This document shows, one piece after another, positions 52,194-63,587 of a stretch of 64,000 nucleotides of DNA. The DNA comes from Pholis gunnellus (Eukaryota > Chordata > Actinopteri > Perciformes > Pholidae). Position 1 is the first letter of the stretch; each line of letters opens with the position of its first letter. The translations under genes and the position numbers were made by a program. The stretch spans positions 14,385,404 through 14,449,403 of the forward strand of contig OU342808.1 in assembly GCA_910591455.2 (NCBI GenBank). The letters run 5' to 3'. The notes below the pieces were generated by a model. That model had not been told where the DNA came from, did no database searches, and saw only the letters and a program-made list of their open reading frames with translations.

Positions 52194-52747
52194 CTGCAAC
52201 ACAAAAAGTCTAATGTTATATCACTAACAAAGAACACTGATGTAAATCATATGAGCTTGAAGGCTGTCAACTTACTCAGTTGTGCAACTACAAATATACA
52301 AACATGTCTGCATCCAGTAAGACTGGAGCATCAATCGAGTTATCAAACTCTTTTAATTCAATGCTACAGCATCAAATCCTGCACCTCTGGGCCAGCCAAA
52401 AAGGAAAGGTATGAAAGAGAAACAAAAAGTGGTGGTGGCCGGAGGGGATTCTATAAAGAGCCACACTTTGGTAAATCAATAAGTCTTGCATATTGCAAAT
52501 GCCCTAAATGTAAAACTCAATAGGCTGGGTGACGTAACGTTTAAATCTTAATTTGTGGCCTGCTGCTGAATCGATGGCCCATCTATACACCAGTAGAGGC
52601 ATAATGGGAAGACACTAGGGGAAGGTCAAAGGAAAAAAACACAAGGAGGACGTATACACATGCATAAACAAAACAGCACAGTTTCGCACCAGCGAGGACA
52701 ATCACAAACCCTCACGTATGTTCTCACTCTCATCTGCATGCACACAA

Positions 52748-52748
<1 letters not shown>

Positions 52749-52806
<58 letters not shown>

Positions 52807-52841
52807 CACGCACACACACCACACACACGCACACACATGCA
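52749..52841. repeat. (CA)n microsatellite, interrupted
   Basis: Perfect to about 52799, then broken by CG and CC interruptions. It lies about 555 bp on the upstream side of the AHSYGG exon. Confidence 0.96.
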
Positions 52842-53770
52842 GGACTACGCACACAACCAGAAGGCATGTTTAATTAACCAGAGACGTAGGCGATTATCCA
52901 GGGCTCGAAAGAACAATAGTAAAAGTACAGGCGAGAAAAGGGCATCCATTAATGAACTTGTGACATTGATTCTAGACTTTGATTTCCTATCAAACTGTCT
53001 GGTTCACAATAGAAATCAACAATGCATTCCCACAAGAGGTTGCACCACACATGGAGCTTTGTCGACTAGAAACACCTGTATCCTTAGATCACAACACCAC
53101 GCTGTATTTAAGATAGCACAATGCTGGATGCAAACACGCTATTCACACACAATCCTTTTTAATTAGCATACATATATATATACATACAAAAATAATATAT
53201 TGAAACAAACAAACAAACACATGGCCTACAGAGAATGAAAACTCATCTGTTAATTGAGTGTCAAACGGTTCCATGTGACTCCAAAACAAATAATTATGGA
53301 TATGAGGTAAAGGACAGAGGAGGTGTCTTAAGAGACTCTCTTGTTAGTTTCCATAAATGTGTTTGCATTTCACAAAGTAAGACGGTATATTATCAAAGAA
53401 AGATAATTACTTCAACATTCCCTTTTCTAAAGCTGGTAATTGAGGAGATGGTGTAGAACAAACACACTACATACAATATGGTTGAAACTTTACCTTATAT
53501 AGAAAGTAAGGTAACTTGTGATTTGATGAGATGTTTTTGCTTGTGTGTACCTGTGTGTACAAAGTGTGTGTGTGCTTCCACTATTTGATGATGTGCTGCT
53601 GTGTGTTTTTGTTGCTGTGTTTGTCTAGAGGTAAATTAACCTGTCAGAGTGTTTGTGTTTACTGCTAGATTAGCATGAGGGGGTTGTAGTGTCAGCACCC
53701 ACCTCAATTCACAGTGTGATGCAAGAGCAGGCAACTCCGCTCTGCCCTGCCCTTCTGCCATCAGTGCACC

Positions 53771-53771
<1 letters not shown>

Positions 53772-53818
<47 letters not shown>
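53772..53818. repeat. (TG)n microsatellite
   Basis: About 23 perfect units. Confidence 0.97.
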
Positions 53819-53821
<3 letters not shown>

Positions 53822-54135
53822 CCTACATGCACGGAGATGCTGGCTGAAGCAGAGTTGTCTGTCTGAAAGGCTGTGACATCAAAGTCCTTTGAAGTCTCCC
53901 TCCTCTCTCCTCTGCCATGTCACCCTTCATCTGTGATGCCCATTTCATTAGCCTGCCTCCCTCCCTCCCTCACCCCTTCCCTCTCTTCTACCTTCTTTTT
54001 CTCCTCCGCTGTTCCCACCTGCTCTCCTTTACACTCCTCCGTCTCCCGTTTTGTCCACCTCTCCACCCACCCTTTAGTAACAATGCCCGACATGGAGACA
54101 TTAGGCAGGGTTTGCTTCTGTACATAGCACCTTTA

Positions 54136-54152
54136 TGTGTGTGTGTGTGAGA

Positions 54153-54188
<36 letters not shown>
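54136..54188. repeat. (TG)n then (GA)n compound microsatellite
   Basis: A short TG run passes through GAGAGTGTGA into a perfect GA array to 54188. Confidence 0.95.
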
Positions 54189-54192
<4 letters not shown>

Positions 54193-54474
54193 CTTCCTTA
54201 ACAATCCTGCTGACATCAACTGATTGCAGACAAATCGTGTCAATGAGTGATAACTTACATAATGAAGAGAAAAGAGGAGCGTTTTATATTTATCTATATA
54301 CTTTCAATACAAATAATTAAAAGACGCATATTGCATAGTTGATGTCTTAATGGTGGCAAATTAGTCTCCCCATGCTCCTGACTCCATCACCCAACCTAAC
54401 ACACAACAACACACAATATTTGCCTCCACCCTCAGTGGCAGGCAACAGAGTGACTGACTACCTGGCATGGCAGT

Positions 54475-54560
54475 GTAGTGAATTATCTAAACAGCATTTG
54501 CATATTGTTGCAATTATTTCCTGGGGTTAATTAGCTGCAGTGGAGCACACCGCCCTGTGA
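54475..54560. promoter_or_regulatory. Candidate element with POU octamer and Sox-like core
   Basis: A perfect octamer, ATTTGCAT (reverse complement of ATGCAAAT), at 54496-54503 is followed directly by ATTGTTG, a Sox-like core. GGGTTAATTAGCTG lies 30 bp further on. The Sox core orientation differs from the canonical Oct-Sox composite site. Activity is inferred. Confidence 0.3.
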
Positions 54561-55149
54561 GACCGGCTTCCTGTCACCAGCTCTCACACAGTATCTTAGC
54601 TTATTTATTTATTTCCACAGTTTCTCCTCGCACTGTGTATGTACGTGTGTCTGTGTGTGTGTGTATCTGCCAGCACTGTCAGAATAGCATCCCAACTGCA
54701 CACCTGTTGCCAACATCTTTCAGCCATGACTGTCAAGGGACATATGAGGGTGTGTGCAGTTTGTGTGTGTGTTTACCAAATATATGGTGATCCATACTGT
54801 CCCCTCAGAGAATATAAAATACGAATCTGCGTACTAGACAGTCTCAGGACCAGAAAGTCGCCAGATGCTGACAGCTAACTATTATGAAAAATATATAAAA
54901 TGGCAGAGAGAGCTAGAGAAAAGGAGAAAGTAGACAGAGAGAGAGAGTCCGTCATAGCTCTCAGCTCTGGACCTGGAATTCATAAACATGTAACAAAAAA
55001 GCTTGAAATATAAAAAAAATACTGAAGCTGAGTATATTCCACACAGAAATGGCCCAAACAATATCACTGGAACCTTTTTAGAAGTTGCAAGAAATAATTG
55101 GATTTCAAGCAGGTGAGTGACAGATGCCGGCAATATAACAATCACTCAT

Positions 55150-55545
55150 TCAAAGAGAGAATTGTCTGAGGAGGTCAGAGAGAAGAGCAACAAGTCCATC
55201 TCCAGACCTTGATGTTCCTGTGTCCACCGTGCGCAATGTTATCAAGACGTTTAAGGCCATGGTGCTGTCACCAACCTCCCTGGAAGAGGACGCTAGAGAA
55301 AACCTGCTCAAAGATTGCAGCATAAAGATGCATAAAGATGCATAAAGATTGTTTAAATGGTGGAGGAAGGACCTCGGACAACTGCAGAACAGATTCAAGT
55401 TGATCTCCAGACACAAGGTACAGTACCACCAGTTCAACTCAGACAATCCATCACCAACTCAATTGGCAGGAGAACCAGGAGGACCCCACTACTGAGAGAG
55501 ACACACAAGAAAGCCAGGCTAAAGTTTTCCAAAACCAAGCGGCAA
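55150..55545 (+). pseudogene. Tc1/mariner-type transposase relic (N-terminal part)
   Basis: Pieces of a Tc1-like transposase are visible in more than one frame. They include ELSEEVREKS, then DVPVSTVRNVIKTFKA, then GAVTNLPGR in a shifted frame, and finally PRTTAEQIQVDLQTQG...RRTPLLRETHKKARLKFSK in a clean frame from about 55360. These correspond to the paired helix-turn-helix DNA-binding domains and the linker before the catalytic core. An early TGA, at least one frameshift and a 10-bp tandem insertion at 55319-55348 break the frame. The DDE catalytic domain is absent: the sequence passes into an unrelated repeat after about 55550. It is a dead fragment. Confidence 0.8.
55319..55348 (+). repeat. 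10-bp tandem repeat, three copies
   Basis: Three head-to-tail copies of GCATAAAGAT lie inside the Tc1 relic, the last copy running into TTGTTT. They sit where the transposase linker should be and probably arose by replication slippage after the element died. Confidence 0.85.
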
Positions 55546-55554
55546 CCTCCGGTT

Positions 55555-55912
55555 CTGAAGAGTGAAGACAATGCAGAAGTGCCTAAAATTTGCCTTTCCT
55601 CTATTGGCCATCAGGGGACGACTCCTGTGGTTTCAAAAATAAGTCAGATTGTATGAGTGTAAATGAGAAAATGACCTCAATGGTCTCAATCGCTAGTTTC
55701 AAGTCTTCTTCAATACAGAATGATGTCCATTTTGTAAATTATGGTCCTATTAAAAGCAAAAATGGAAAATAAAGCAGGGTTTGCTCTAGGGCGTGGCTAC
55801 CTTGTGATTGATCATCTAAGATGACGATAGCCAAAATGCTGAACTCGAGGCTTCAAACCTGCAGAGACCAAACCAATGGGACGACGACTCTGTCCACTTC
55901 TTAAAATCTGTC
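55555..55912 (+). repeat. Interspersed repeat, fish non-autonomous element
   Basis: This non-coding segment contains GGGGACGACTCCTGTGG, TCAATCGCTAGTTTCAAGTC, GGGCGTGGCTAC and CGAGGCTTCAAA followed by ACCAATGGGACG. These phrases recur in a high-copy interspersed repeat of teleost genomes as I remember it. It directly abuts the Tc1 relic. Family name, exact ends and orientation cannot be fixed without a repeat library. Confidence 0.55.
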
Positions 55913-56966
55913 TTTGGCAAAAACACACCTAAACACGCCAGAATCCTTCTAGGAGAATGTCCTGTGGAGATACGAGCTTTTTGGTAAAAGCGCAAAAACT
56001 CTATGTTTACAGAAGCCCTGAAAGGAAATAACACTATATGTATGTATATATATACAAAAATGTGGTTTTAGCCAAGTGCCTGCTAGCCAATCAACAGACT
56101 TCTGATTATGCGTTTCACTTGAGTCACCATAAAAACTGCCAGCTAGACAACCTGCTACACGACATTGAGCATGATTATCTACCCCACTTTTAGTCCGTAA
56201 GTGGTTCCAACTGTTACTCCTTTGTTGAATGTGTTTGCCTTCCAATTGTCTAGTTTCAAGAATTTGTTCAATTTAGCTCTTTCCCTTACTTACACAATAA
56301 CAACTCACACTCCAAAATCACAAATAATTGCATGCACACAGATGCAAACTTGTGCACACACACTCAAAAGTTGTCCAATACTCGCCCCGTGTTTATTCAC
56401 TGTAATGAGAAGCAGGGAGAGGGGAGTGGGAGAGAGGAGCGCGCTGCAGCCAGAATAACAGTCCCCAACGCCAACACAAACGCAGTGTCTGACCAACACA
56501 GGAAGCAATGAATCTAACAACATCAACACACTCTGACAAACAACCACTTCAGACCTCCCTGCACCTCCCTTCTGCTCCTCCTCCTCCTCCTCCTCATCCA
56601 AAACACAAAAAGACTTCAGAACACTTTGGAGGAAGCTGGAATTTCAGGTTGGGAGATGGTGAGCAGTGTGGACCGGAAGGAATTTAGTGGGTAAGAGCCA
56701 TTATACTTCTTACACTCAAACTTTTCAGTGGGAGCCAGAAGTGTCAGGACAGTGTCACGGGATCCCTAAACAACTTTATCGGGTTTGGACCCTTTTGCTT
56801 GGGCAGTACTGGTTTTAATCTTGCAAGAATTATATCAAGGGGTTAGAGTGAGAGCTGAAGTAAAAGTACAAGTACTACAAACACACATCACACAACAATA
56901 CCATGAGACAGTTGCTTCCTGCATGAGAAAAGTTAGAAACAAATTACTCAAATTACAGCAGAGCTT

Positions 56967-56968
<2 letters not shown>

Positions 56969-57016
<48 letters not shown>

Positions 57017-57026
57017 AACACACACG
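56969..57026. repeat. (CA)n microsatellite, interrupted
   Basis: Perfect at first, then with regular CAAACA interruptions. Confidence 0.95.
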
Positions 57027-57959
57027 CACTGACTGGCTGAACGATCTCTCTCAATCTCTCAGTCCGCTCTTGCTCTCAGACCACACACTGGGTAAACCCA
57101 CCTGCAGCCCCAGTCATTATACTGTTAAATATGTCCTGATCAAAACAGGATTGTTTTCATTTGGCCTAATGATTAAATATTAAATAAGCAATGTACATAA
57201 TTGCATGTTTGGTGTTAGCAGAGAGGTTATTAGAGTAAGTTAGTTTGTGTTTGTGTGTGCGTGATTGCGTACATGACTCTGCGCACACAATTAAAAAGTG
57301 GGCCTCAACGACACCTGTTTGCAATTGCAATCTAATCAATGTCTGGGACGTGTACTCCTTCGCCATCTCTTTTCCTTTTTTCTGTCCCCTCTCGTCTTTT
57401 CCTCCTTTACTCTCTTTACTTTTGAGGCCGACAGAGAGCTGAAGTTAGCTAGAAGCTGTCTGGGAGCTGATGGGTCTGCTAGAGTGGGGGAAAGAAAGGT
57501 ATGGAGCAAATTAGTGGCAGAGATGGGAAAATAATGACTGTGGCATTGTGGGTAATTAGCAAGTATAGTACCTATGGAGAGTTGGGAATATAATGATGTG
57601 AGAAAGAGACAGAGAAAAGTGAGAACGAGGTGAAAAACGTGTGCCAGACTAACAAGAGGGGGAAAACTGTGTGCGCGCGTGTATGAGAGTGCAGAGCGAG
57701 AGAGAGGAATGTGTAGGTGTGTTATTCGACTTTGCAATGAACGAATATACAGTATGAGGAGAGAGAAAGTGAGGGAGAGAGAGGGATGGAGGGAGAGAAA
57801 AACTATAGCGTCCGTGTCGTCCCACGTGCAGATTAGCGGGCTCAGACTGTATACAATGAAATAGCATGACCTTGGTGAGGTCAGTCTGCTCTGACAATAT
57901 TTGCCTGGGCATTGTTTCAAATCAATAACTCATTAACAAAGTACAAAGGAAGTTGCTGT

Positions 57960-58105
57960 GGGTTTGTGAGAGTCTTTATTAGAAAAGAGCGGCTGCAGGC
58001 CAGAAAGGTCATCGCTGTGACATCTCTTCTAGCCTCGCGCTGCCGCCCGGATTGTCAGGTGAAATTACTGCGAGCCATTAATTGACATAAGGCAAAGGAG
58101 AGCGG
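57960..58105. promoter_or_regulatory. Candidate conserved element
   Basis: This GC-containing, repeat-free block includes AAGGTCATCGCTGTGACATC, GAAATTACTGC and GCCATTAATTGACATAAGG. It lies directly before a long simple-repeat region, from which it stands out in complexity. Confidence 0.25.
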
Positions 58106-58158
58106 GCAGGCAGACAAGGCTGTGTTTGTTCCAGGATGACCCTGAGGTGCTGTGTTTG

Positions 58159-58277
58159 TGTGTATGCGCGCATGTGTGTGTGTGTGTGTATGCGCGCATG
58201 TGTGTGTGTGTGTGTGTATGTCTTTATTCGGGTCAGCCTGTATCCACAATGGGGTTGTGTGCAGAGAGAGAAAAAGA

Positions 58278-58360
<83 letters not shown>
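58159..58360. repeat. (TG)n with GCGC interruptions, then long (GA)n
   Basis: Two near-identical TATGCGCGCATGTGTGTG units at about 58161-58205 are followed by a GA array of about 40 units at 58280-58360, the longest GA array in the window. Arg-Glu or Leu-Ser open frames across it are artefacts. Confidence 0.97.
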
Positions 58361-58366
<6 letters not shown>

Positions 58367-60714
58367 AGCGAGCTCAGTGGGTGGGGAGGTGCGAAGGAAG
58401 CAGGATGGATGTGTTTGATGGTTGACCTGACTAGAAGATTGGGAGCAGGGATCTGAGACCACTACACTGGTTCTGCCTTGAGCAAACACACAAACACAAA
58501 AGGTATGTGTTCTCACATACAGATGTTATGTACTACACGTAACACTAACAAGCACAAAATCTAACTCCCCTTTAAAACTTTGAGAAGTAAAACGCATTCC
58601 CCGTTACACTTATTTTCAAACACAATCAGATAAATCTGAATGTATGTCCACACACACACCACAGTGTGCTTGTACTGTGGCCTTAACATGAAAACGTAGC
58701 TCATAAAGACAGATACACATGCACACAGTTCAAAGCTTTTTCCTCTACCACACTCACACAGAGATACACACCCAAATACAAAGATGGCATCCAGCCAATT
58801 TGCTCTCTGCAGCAAGCAGGTGAGCTGCCCTCTAGCCCTGGTTATTGACCTCTCCTCTGACCAAGTTCAGAGGTTAATCAAGTCCCTACCTGTCCTTGGA
58901 TATGCTGAGCCTTACTTCTCAGCACAACCACCGGGCAAAGGTTAAATAAACCCTGTCTGTATAATTGCTTGTGGGCCACAGAATGGGGCAAAGGGGTGAA
59001 GGTGACAATGAGCATAAGCCCAGTCCCATAGAGAAACGCTGTAGCACCATGTCAAATACAATTACCAGTGTGTGTTCTTGTGTGTCCATGTCCTAATGTT
59101 TATAATCAAGTTTTGGTGTGTAAGTGTGTGTGCATGGTGTGTGTGCGTTAGCGACTCCTCAGGACGTTTTGTAGTACAGTGTGAACATGGGGAAACAGGA
59201 CGTCATCTGCTAAACACAGACAAGGACAAGGATCTCAGTCTGCCCCTGTGGACAGCTGCAGCTGGGAATAATGGGGTCTTGGAGAGGCAGGACCTAAATA
59301 ATGGATGCCCCTTCCTTTAGGAAGCACACTCTGAACAATCCACAACAATCAGATAAGTTGAGACAGTACAAGACATCCGTCAGTTGGAGACCACAGTACT
59401 CCAAAGTCAAAAACTGAAGGTATGATATGCAAAACAAAAAAACTAACAAACAACAACAACAAAACTCTTATTTCCTAACTTTAGGAGAAGGTCTTACATC
59501 AACTATAACCAGAGTGAGAGGTAAAAAAAAAAAAAGAGAAAAAAAGCTTAAACACAAGGGAATTAAATAATGCCTTGAGTGGAAACACCAGCACACTGAA
59601 GGGCCCCAATATGTGGTTTGATTGTGAAAAAGGAATACTTGTAGAGAAAAGGCCGGGAATGTCATAGTGAAAGCATTCAACGCCCACCAATCTCAAATCA
59701 TACAGACATCTCATTTTTGAAGTTGCACTGAAGCTGAATTTAGTGGGAGAAAAAACAAACAAGGAATAGCTTCAATCCACTAGGTCAAAATGCTATTGGA
59801 GCGAGGGCCTCTCTGTCTATCTCTCTCTGCACAACCTACAATGTGAGATCCTAAAAGGAAAAGCATTAAAAAAAACAACTAAGGGAGAAAGAGAGAAAAG
59901 TATTCCAGTCATTTATAAAAATAAGTGGTGCTTAAAGAAAGGCGAAGCTCTGTTTTTTGTCCCCTTTGCTCTTTTTTTCCCCTTCTTCTTTCCAGGGCCT
60001 GCTGGCCTAATCCCAGCCAGCCAGCCTTGGGTGAACTCTTTGGAAGCTTCTTAAGCCCATGAATGTGCCTTTTGTTCCTGCCATTCCTCCGCTTGGCTGA
60101 CAGAAAATAGCTAACTGGATTACTGCTAAAATTCAGAGTAAAGTGAACTCCCAAACTTCTATAAGGCAAAGTGCTAACCCCCTCCCCGCCCCTCCACTAT
60201 CCTCATCAGCATCCCTCCGATCAGACTTTCTTCTATCCTTCCATCCCTCCTTCTGTCCTCTCTTTCTCTCTCCCGCCTCCACCATCATCCCCCTAAACAT
60301 GGCCCAGTGGTGTGTGATCTGGAGGAGAGGAGAGGGATTAGATAAGGTTGAGAGGTTGCACACTATGAACCCAAGGCTAAAAAGTAAGAATCCTAAAAGC
60401 AGTTAAGAGCTTATTAATGTGTGTAAGGAAGCGTATTAATCAACTCAACTCTATAAGGGAGCTGGCGTGGCTTGCATGCGTGTGTGTCTGTGTGTGTCAA
60501 TGTAGTAAAAAAAGCACAATGTAAGTCTTATAGGTATAAATACAGAGCAAGACGGGTGGTAATTCAAGTATGGTTTATGGTATTTCTGTTATATTTCATT
60601 ATATTACCAAAGAGTGGAGGTATATATTTGAGTGTGTGTGTGTTTCTGAATGGCTGTGTGCAGGTGGTCTGGCAGCTCAGCGGGAGTTAGAGTGAGAGTT
60701 TTAGTGAATAAAAA

Positions 60715-60716
<2 letters not shown>

Positions 60717-60748
<32 letters not shown>
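60717..60748. repeat. (TG)n microsatellite
   Basis: About 16 units. It is complementary to the CA array at 60859-60899, about 110 bp away. Confidence 0.97.
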
Positions 60749-60750
<2 letters not shown>

Positions 60751-60855
60751 CCCTCTCCTTCACCTCTGTTAGTCGGAGTGGGTGGTGGATCAAATCAAAC
60801 CTCTTTAGCGGGGCTGTTTTCATCTTTTTGAACAGTACCCACCCAAGACACGGGC

Positions 60856-60858
<3 letters not shown>

Positions 60859-60899
<41 letters not shown>
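60859..60899. repeat. (CA)n microsatellite
   Basis: About 20 units, in opposite sense to the TG arrays on both sides. Confidence 0.97.
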
Positions 60900-60903
<4 letters not shown>

Positions 60904-60981
60904 AAACCTTAGTTCTTTTTCCACCTCCTTTACTCTTTTGTCTGTCGGTATGTGTGTGCCCATGCATTACTGCATGTGTGT

Positions 60982-60985
<4 letters not shown>

Positions 60986-61022
<37 letters not shown>
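60986..61022. repeat. (TG)n microsatellite
   Basis: About 18 units, about 90 bp from the CA array. Confidence 0.97.
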
Positions 61023-61024
<2 letters not shown>

Positions 61025-61156
61025 TGAGTGTGTGTGCATGTGTGTGACAGCTTACTCTGGGGCGGACAGAGGCAGAGCAGGGGAGAGTAAAGCAGTGCAG
61101 GAGGAGGCGTGGACGGTAGAAGAGAGGTCATACACACTAGCATCCTGCTGACTTCT

Positions 61157-61169
61157 GGGTCAAAGGTCA
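61157..61169 (+). promoter_or_regulatory. Strong DR1-like motif (GGGTCAAAGGTCA)
   Basis: It differs from the perfect DR1 by one base in the first half-site (GGGTCA), which HNF4/COUP-TF-type receptors tolerate well. It lies in the intron between the basic-linker and AHSYGG exons, just after a cluster of opposed dinucleotide repeats. Confidence 0.45.
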
Positions 61170-62322
61170 AAATTCAAGGGGCACCAACACAGAGCCAACC
61201 TGCTAACTCATTAATCTTTATCCCGAGTCTTGCAATCCCTGCATCTAAGGAAAAGTGAATTTGGCTGGAAAATCTAAACCTTCTACATGACCCCTCTACT
61301 TTTCTGGCTTATGAGGATCATTTTGAATTAACCTGCTAGTCTGAAAAAAACATAAAGAACGCATTTCTTTTATAAACCAAATCTTCAAAAGTGCCGCAAC
61401 GCTGGATACTGCACTATTATAGGGCTGCTAAATCAATTATCAATGTGCTAACTTATATTAAGCAGATGAGGAACTTGACGTGACACTGGGCTGGTGTGTA
61501 ATATTCTTCAGTTACTCATTATGATGTCTGTCCACCTCATGGAGAGAAGCCAAGACCGTGAGCCAAGTCTCAAAAAGACACACCACTGCTGCATGCCGCC
61601 CTGTCTCAATGCATCTGACCCTGTCCAGCATGCATTAAGCAGGCATGGGGAAAGCAAGCTGAGCCCAATATCAAGATGTGAATAATATTGCATGCTTCCT
61701 CAGTGGATAGGGGAACCTTGGTTGGGACAGTGTTAACGATCGCACAATGCTAACGTTACTGAGTGTTATAGATTTAAGGCAAGAGGTAGGGAGTAAGAGT
61801 AGAAGAGAAATATATCTATATGGAGAAAAAAATCAATCAAGTTACACTTTCAAAATAAAACAATTGAATACAAACTCCTATTGACGTAAGTCGAACTAAA
61901 TGTAGATGGCAACACATGGACATATTGATACACGCGCACGCACGCACACACACACACAACTAGGATATGATACAACAAGCTCACATGAAATAAGCAATGG
62001 ATTTTAACTATTGATTTTTGGTGTAAAATGAAAAAAACATATAAGTTAGTTTGACTACATGAAAAACATGATGGAGTGTTTACCAGAAGAGTTTCATGTC
62101 AGTTTCACGTCAGACTGTTCACCAGTCTGGGAAACCACCGCACAAGCAAAGAAGTGTGATAGAGTACGATAGAACTGCGGCTAATTATCCCGTATTAGAG
62201 TGTGTGTAAGGGTAGTGCCATGGGGGTGAGAGGAAAAAAAGCCTGCGTTGACAGCTCACACACCGCCCGCTAGTCCCAAAACATCCCTAACTCTTGTCAG
62301 ACACCAGAGACTGACGCATTTC

Positions 62323-62357
62323 ACACACACACAAACCCACACACACACACACACACA
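62323..62357. repeat. (CA)n microsatellite, interrupted
   Basis: CA array broken by one AAACCCAC segment. Confidence 0.93.
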
Positions 62358-62714
62358 AGGGTACATGCACTGCTGTGATGCTACCGCCATCAACAAGAGT
62401 AAGACACAGATAATTGATGAGGACACTTGTCTAATATGAAATCCTGTGATGGGAAAAACCCAAGCTCAGTGTGCCCTTAATCTTCAAAATCTTACTGAAT
62501 AAGAGCTTTTAAGAGAGCAAAAAATAAATGGCTAGACCCCATTGAGGAGGCAAATTAAGTGAATTCTGTTGGCAGGGGCAAAACAAAAGACATCTATGCA
62601 GAGGACAACATTGTTTTAATTTCTCATCACTTATACCATATTTATTTAAATGGTTGCTTCCTTTGTTTGACCACAACGTAAACTGGCAGAGTCTAGTGTA
62701 TGTGCAAAGCATAA

Positions 62715-62715
<1 letters not shown>

Positions 62716-62750
<35 letters not shown>
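62716..62750. repeat. (TG)n microsatellite
   Basis: About 17 perfect units, about 620 bp into the intron from the basic-linker exon donor. Confidence 0.97.
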
Positions 62751-62753
<3 letters not shown>

Positions 62754-63000
62754 TAGGGGGTGTACAGTCAGTGTAGCATGATAAGAATGTTGCAGTGTGT
62801 TTGCAGAGTGTGTGTTGGGGAGATAATAATCCCAGCGGTCAACAAGAGTGAAGGGCCAGAGCTACACTGACCAGCCCACCATCTGAGAGAGAAAAAGAGA
62901 GGGAAAGAGGGCGAGGATGAGGGAGAGAGGGAGGTAGCCATGTGGTTAACACTTGCTCACTGAGAGGCGACTGGCGCACGGCCAACCTCTTCACACACAG

Positions 63001-63366
63001 GCTGACCACACAAGAGCCTCTCTTTCTCCCTCTGCCTCCCATCCTCCCAGCCTCCCATCATCCCTTGTTACCTAACATTTCCTTCCCGAGCTTCCTCAGC
63101 TAGCTGCCTCCCACCTTCCTCGTCCCCGCACCTTCTTCCCACTTTTATCTCTTCCAAACTTGCCCAAATTCCTCCCTCCCATTTCCTCACCTATGTCTTT
63201 TCTCCTACCTCCTCCCACGACCCAAAACTGTCGGTCTGTCCACCTCCCCCATCGTGTCTGCTTTTGACAAACATCTATCCTTCTGTCCCTCCACTGCGGC
63301 TTTCCAGCACTTCCTTCCTGCCTTCCTTTTTTTTCTCTCCTCCCTCCTTCCCTCCCTCTCAGACTT
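63001..63366. repeat. Polypyrimidine tract next to splice donor
   Basis: The plus strand is almost wholly C and T, so the fam172a transcript is G/A-rich immediately downstream of the exon's GTAAGT donor. GGGAGGG and GGAGGGAGG clusters lie within 30 nt of the splice site (63338-63360). G triplets close to a donor are known to act as intronic splicing enhancers. Confidence 0.75.
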
Positions 63367-63368
63367 AC

Positions 63369-63587
63369 CCGTACAGGGATCCGTTCGGTCTCCGTCTCCT
63401 TCTGTGGGTTACGGTACTTCTCATAAAATTCTCTCTTCTTTTTGCCCTCTTTATCATCTTTGCGTTCCCTCTTTTCAGCGGGTTCGTCGGAGGGTTCAGT
63501 AGGAGAGGGCAGGGGGGAGAACATGGCTGGCTTCTCCACCTCCAGGTAGTTCTCATTGGGGTTGAGCACCATCACACCGTAGCCCTC
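63369..63587 (-). CDS. fam172a: fam172a (arb2a) coding exon, VLNPNENY / basic linker
   Basis: This is the first of four coding exons in transcript order. It is 219 nt, exactly 73 codons, phase 0 at both ends. It is bounded by a TTTTTTAG acceptor (AG at 63588-63589) and a strong GTAAGT donor (68 down to 63 of 633xx). The translation starts [20 protein letters not shown], passes a Pro/Ser-rich loop, then [15 protein letters not shown], the basic run [14 protein letters not shown], and ends ERIPVR. It closely matches the middle of vertebrate FAM172A, including the conserved [11 protein letters not shown] and FYEKYRNPQ blocks. The Lys/Arg-rich stretch could help nuclear localisation, which is inferred. 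FAM172A is an Arb2-domain (alpha/beta-hydrolase-like) protein, reported to work with AGO2 and CHD7 in co-transcriptional control of splicing. The exons encoding the N-terminal part lie outside the window. Confidence 0.96.

Larger units (their letters stand above)
52194..63368 (-). other. fam172a: fam172a intron, about 11 kb
   Basis: This intron lies between the basic-linker exon and the AHSYGG exon. Its first 370 nt after the GTAAGT donor are strongly purine-rich on the transcribed (minus) strand. Further in are opposed (TG)n and (CA)n tracts at 60717-61022, a long (GA)n tract at 58280-58360, a Tc1-type relic at 55150-55545 beside another interspersed repeat to about 55912, and a DR1-like motif at 61157. 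No nested gene was seen. Confidence 0.85.

Noticed and set aside
57336..57920. 194-codon minus-strand frame
   Set aside because: Open because of purine/pyrimidine bias. There is no domain pattern, and the amino-acid content is dominated by Ser, Leu and Pro.
58055..58516. Leu-Ser repeat frame on the minus strand and Arg-Glu frames on the plus strand
   Set aside because: Artefacts of the long (GA)n array.
63096..63368. Extension of the fam172a exon frame past its donor
   Set aside because: A GTAAGT donor at 63368 joins in frame to the next exon, so the extra codons are intron read-through.
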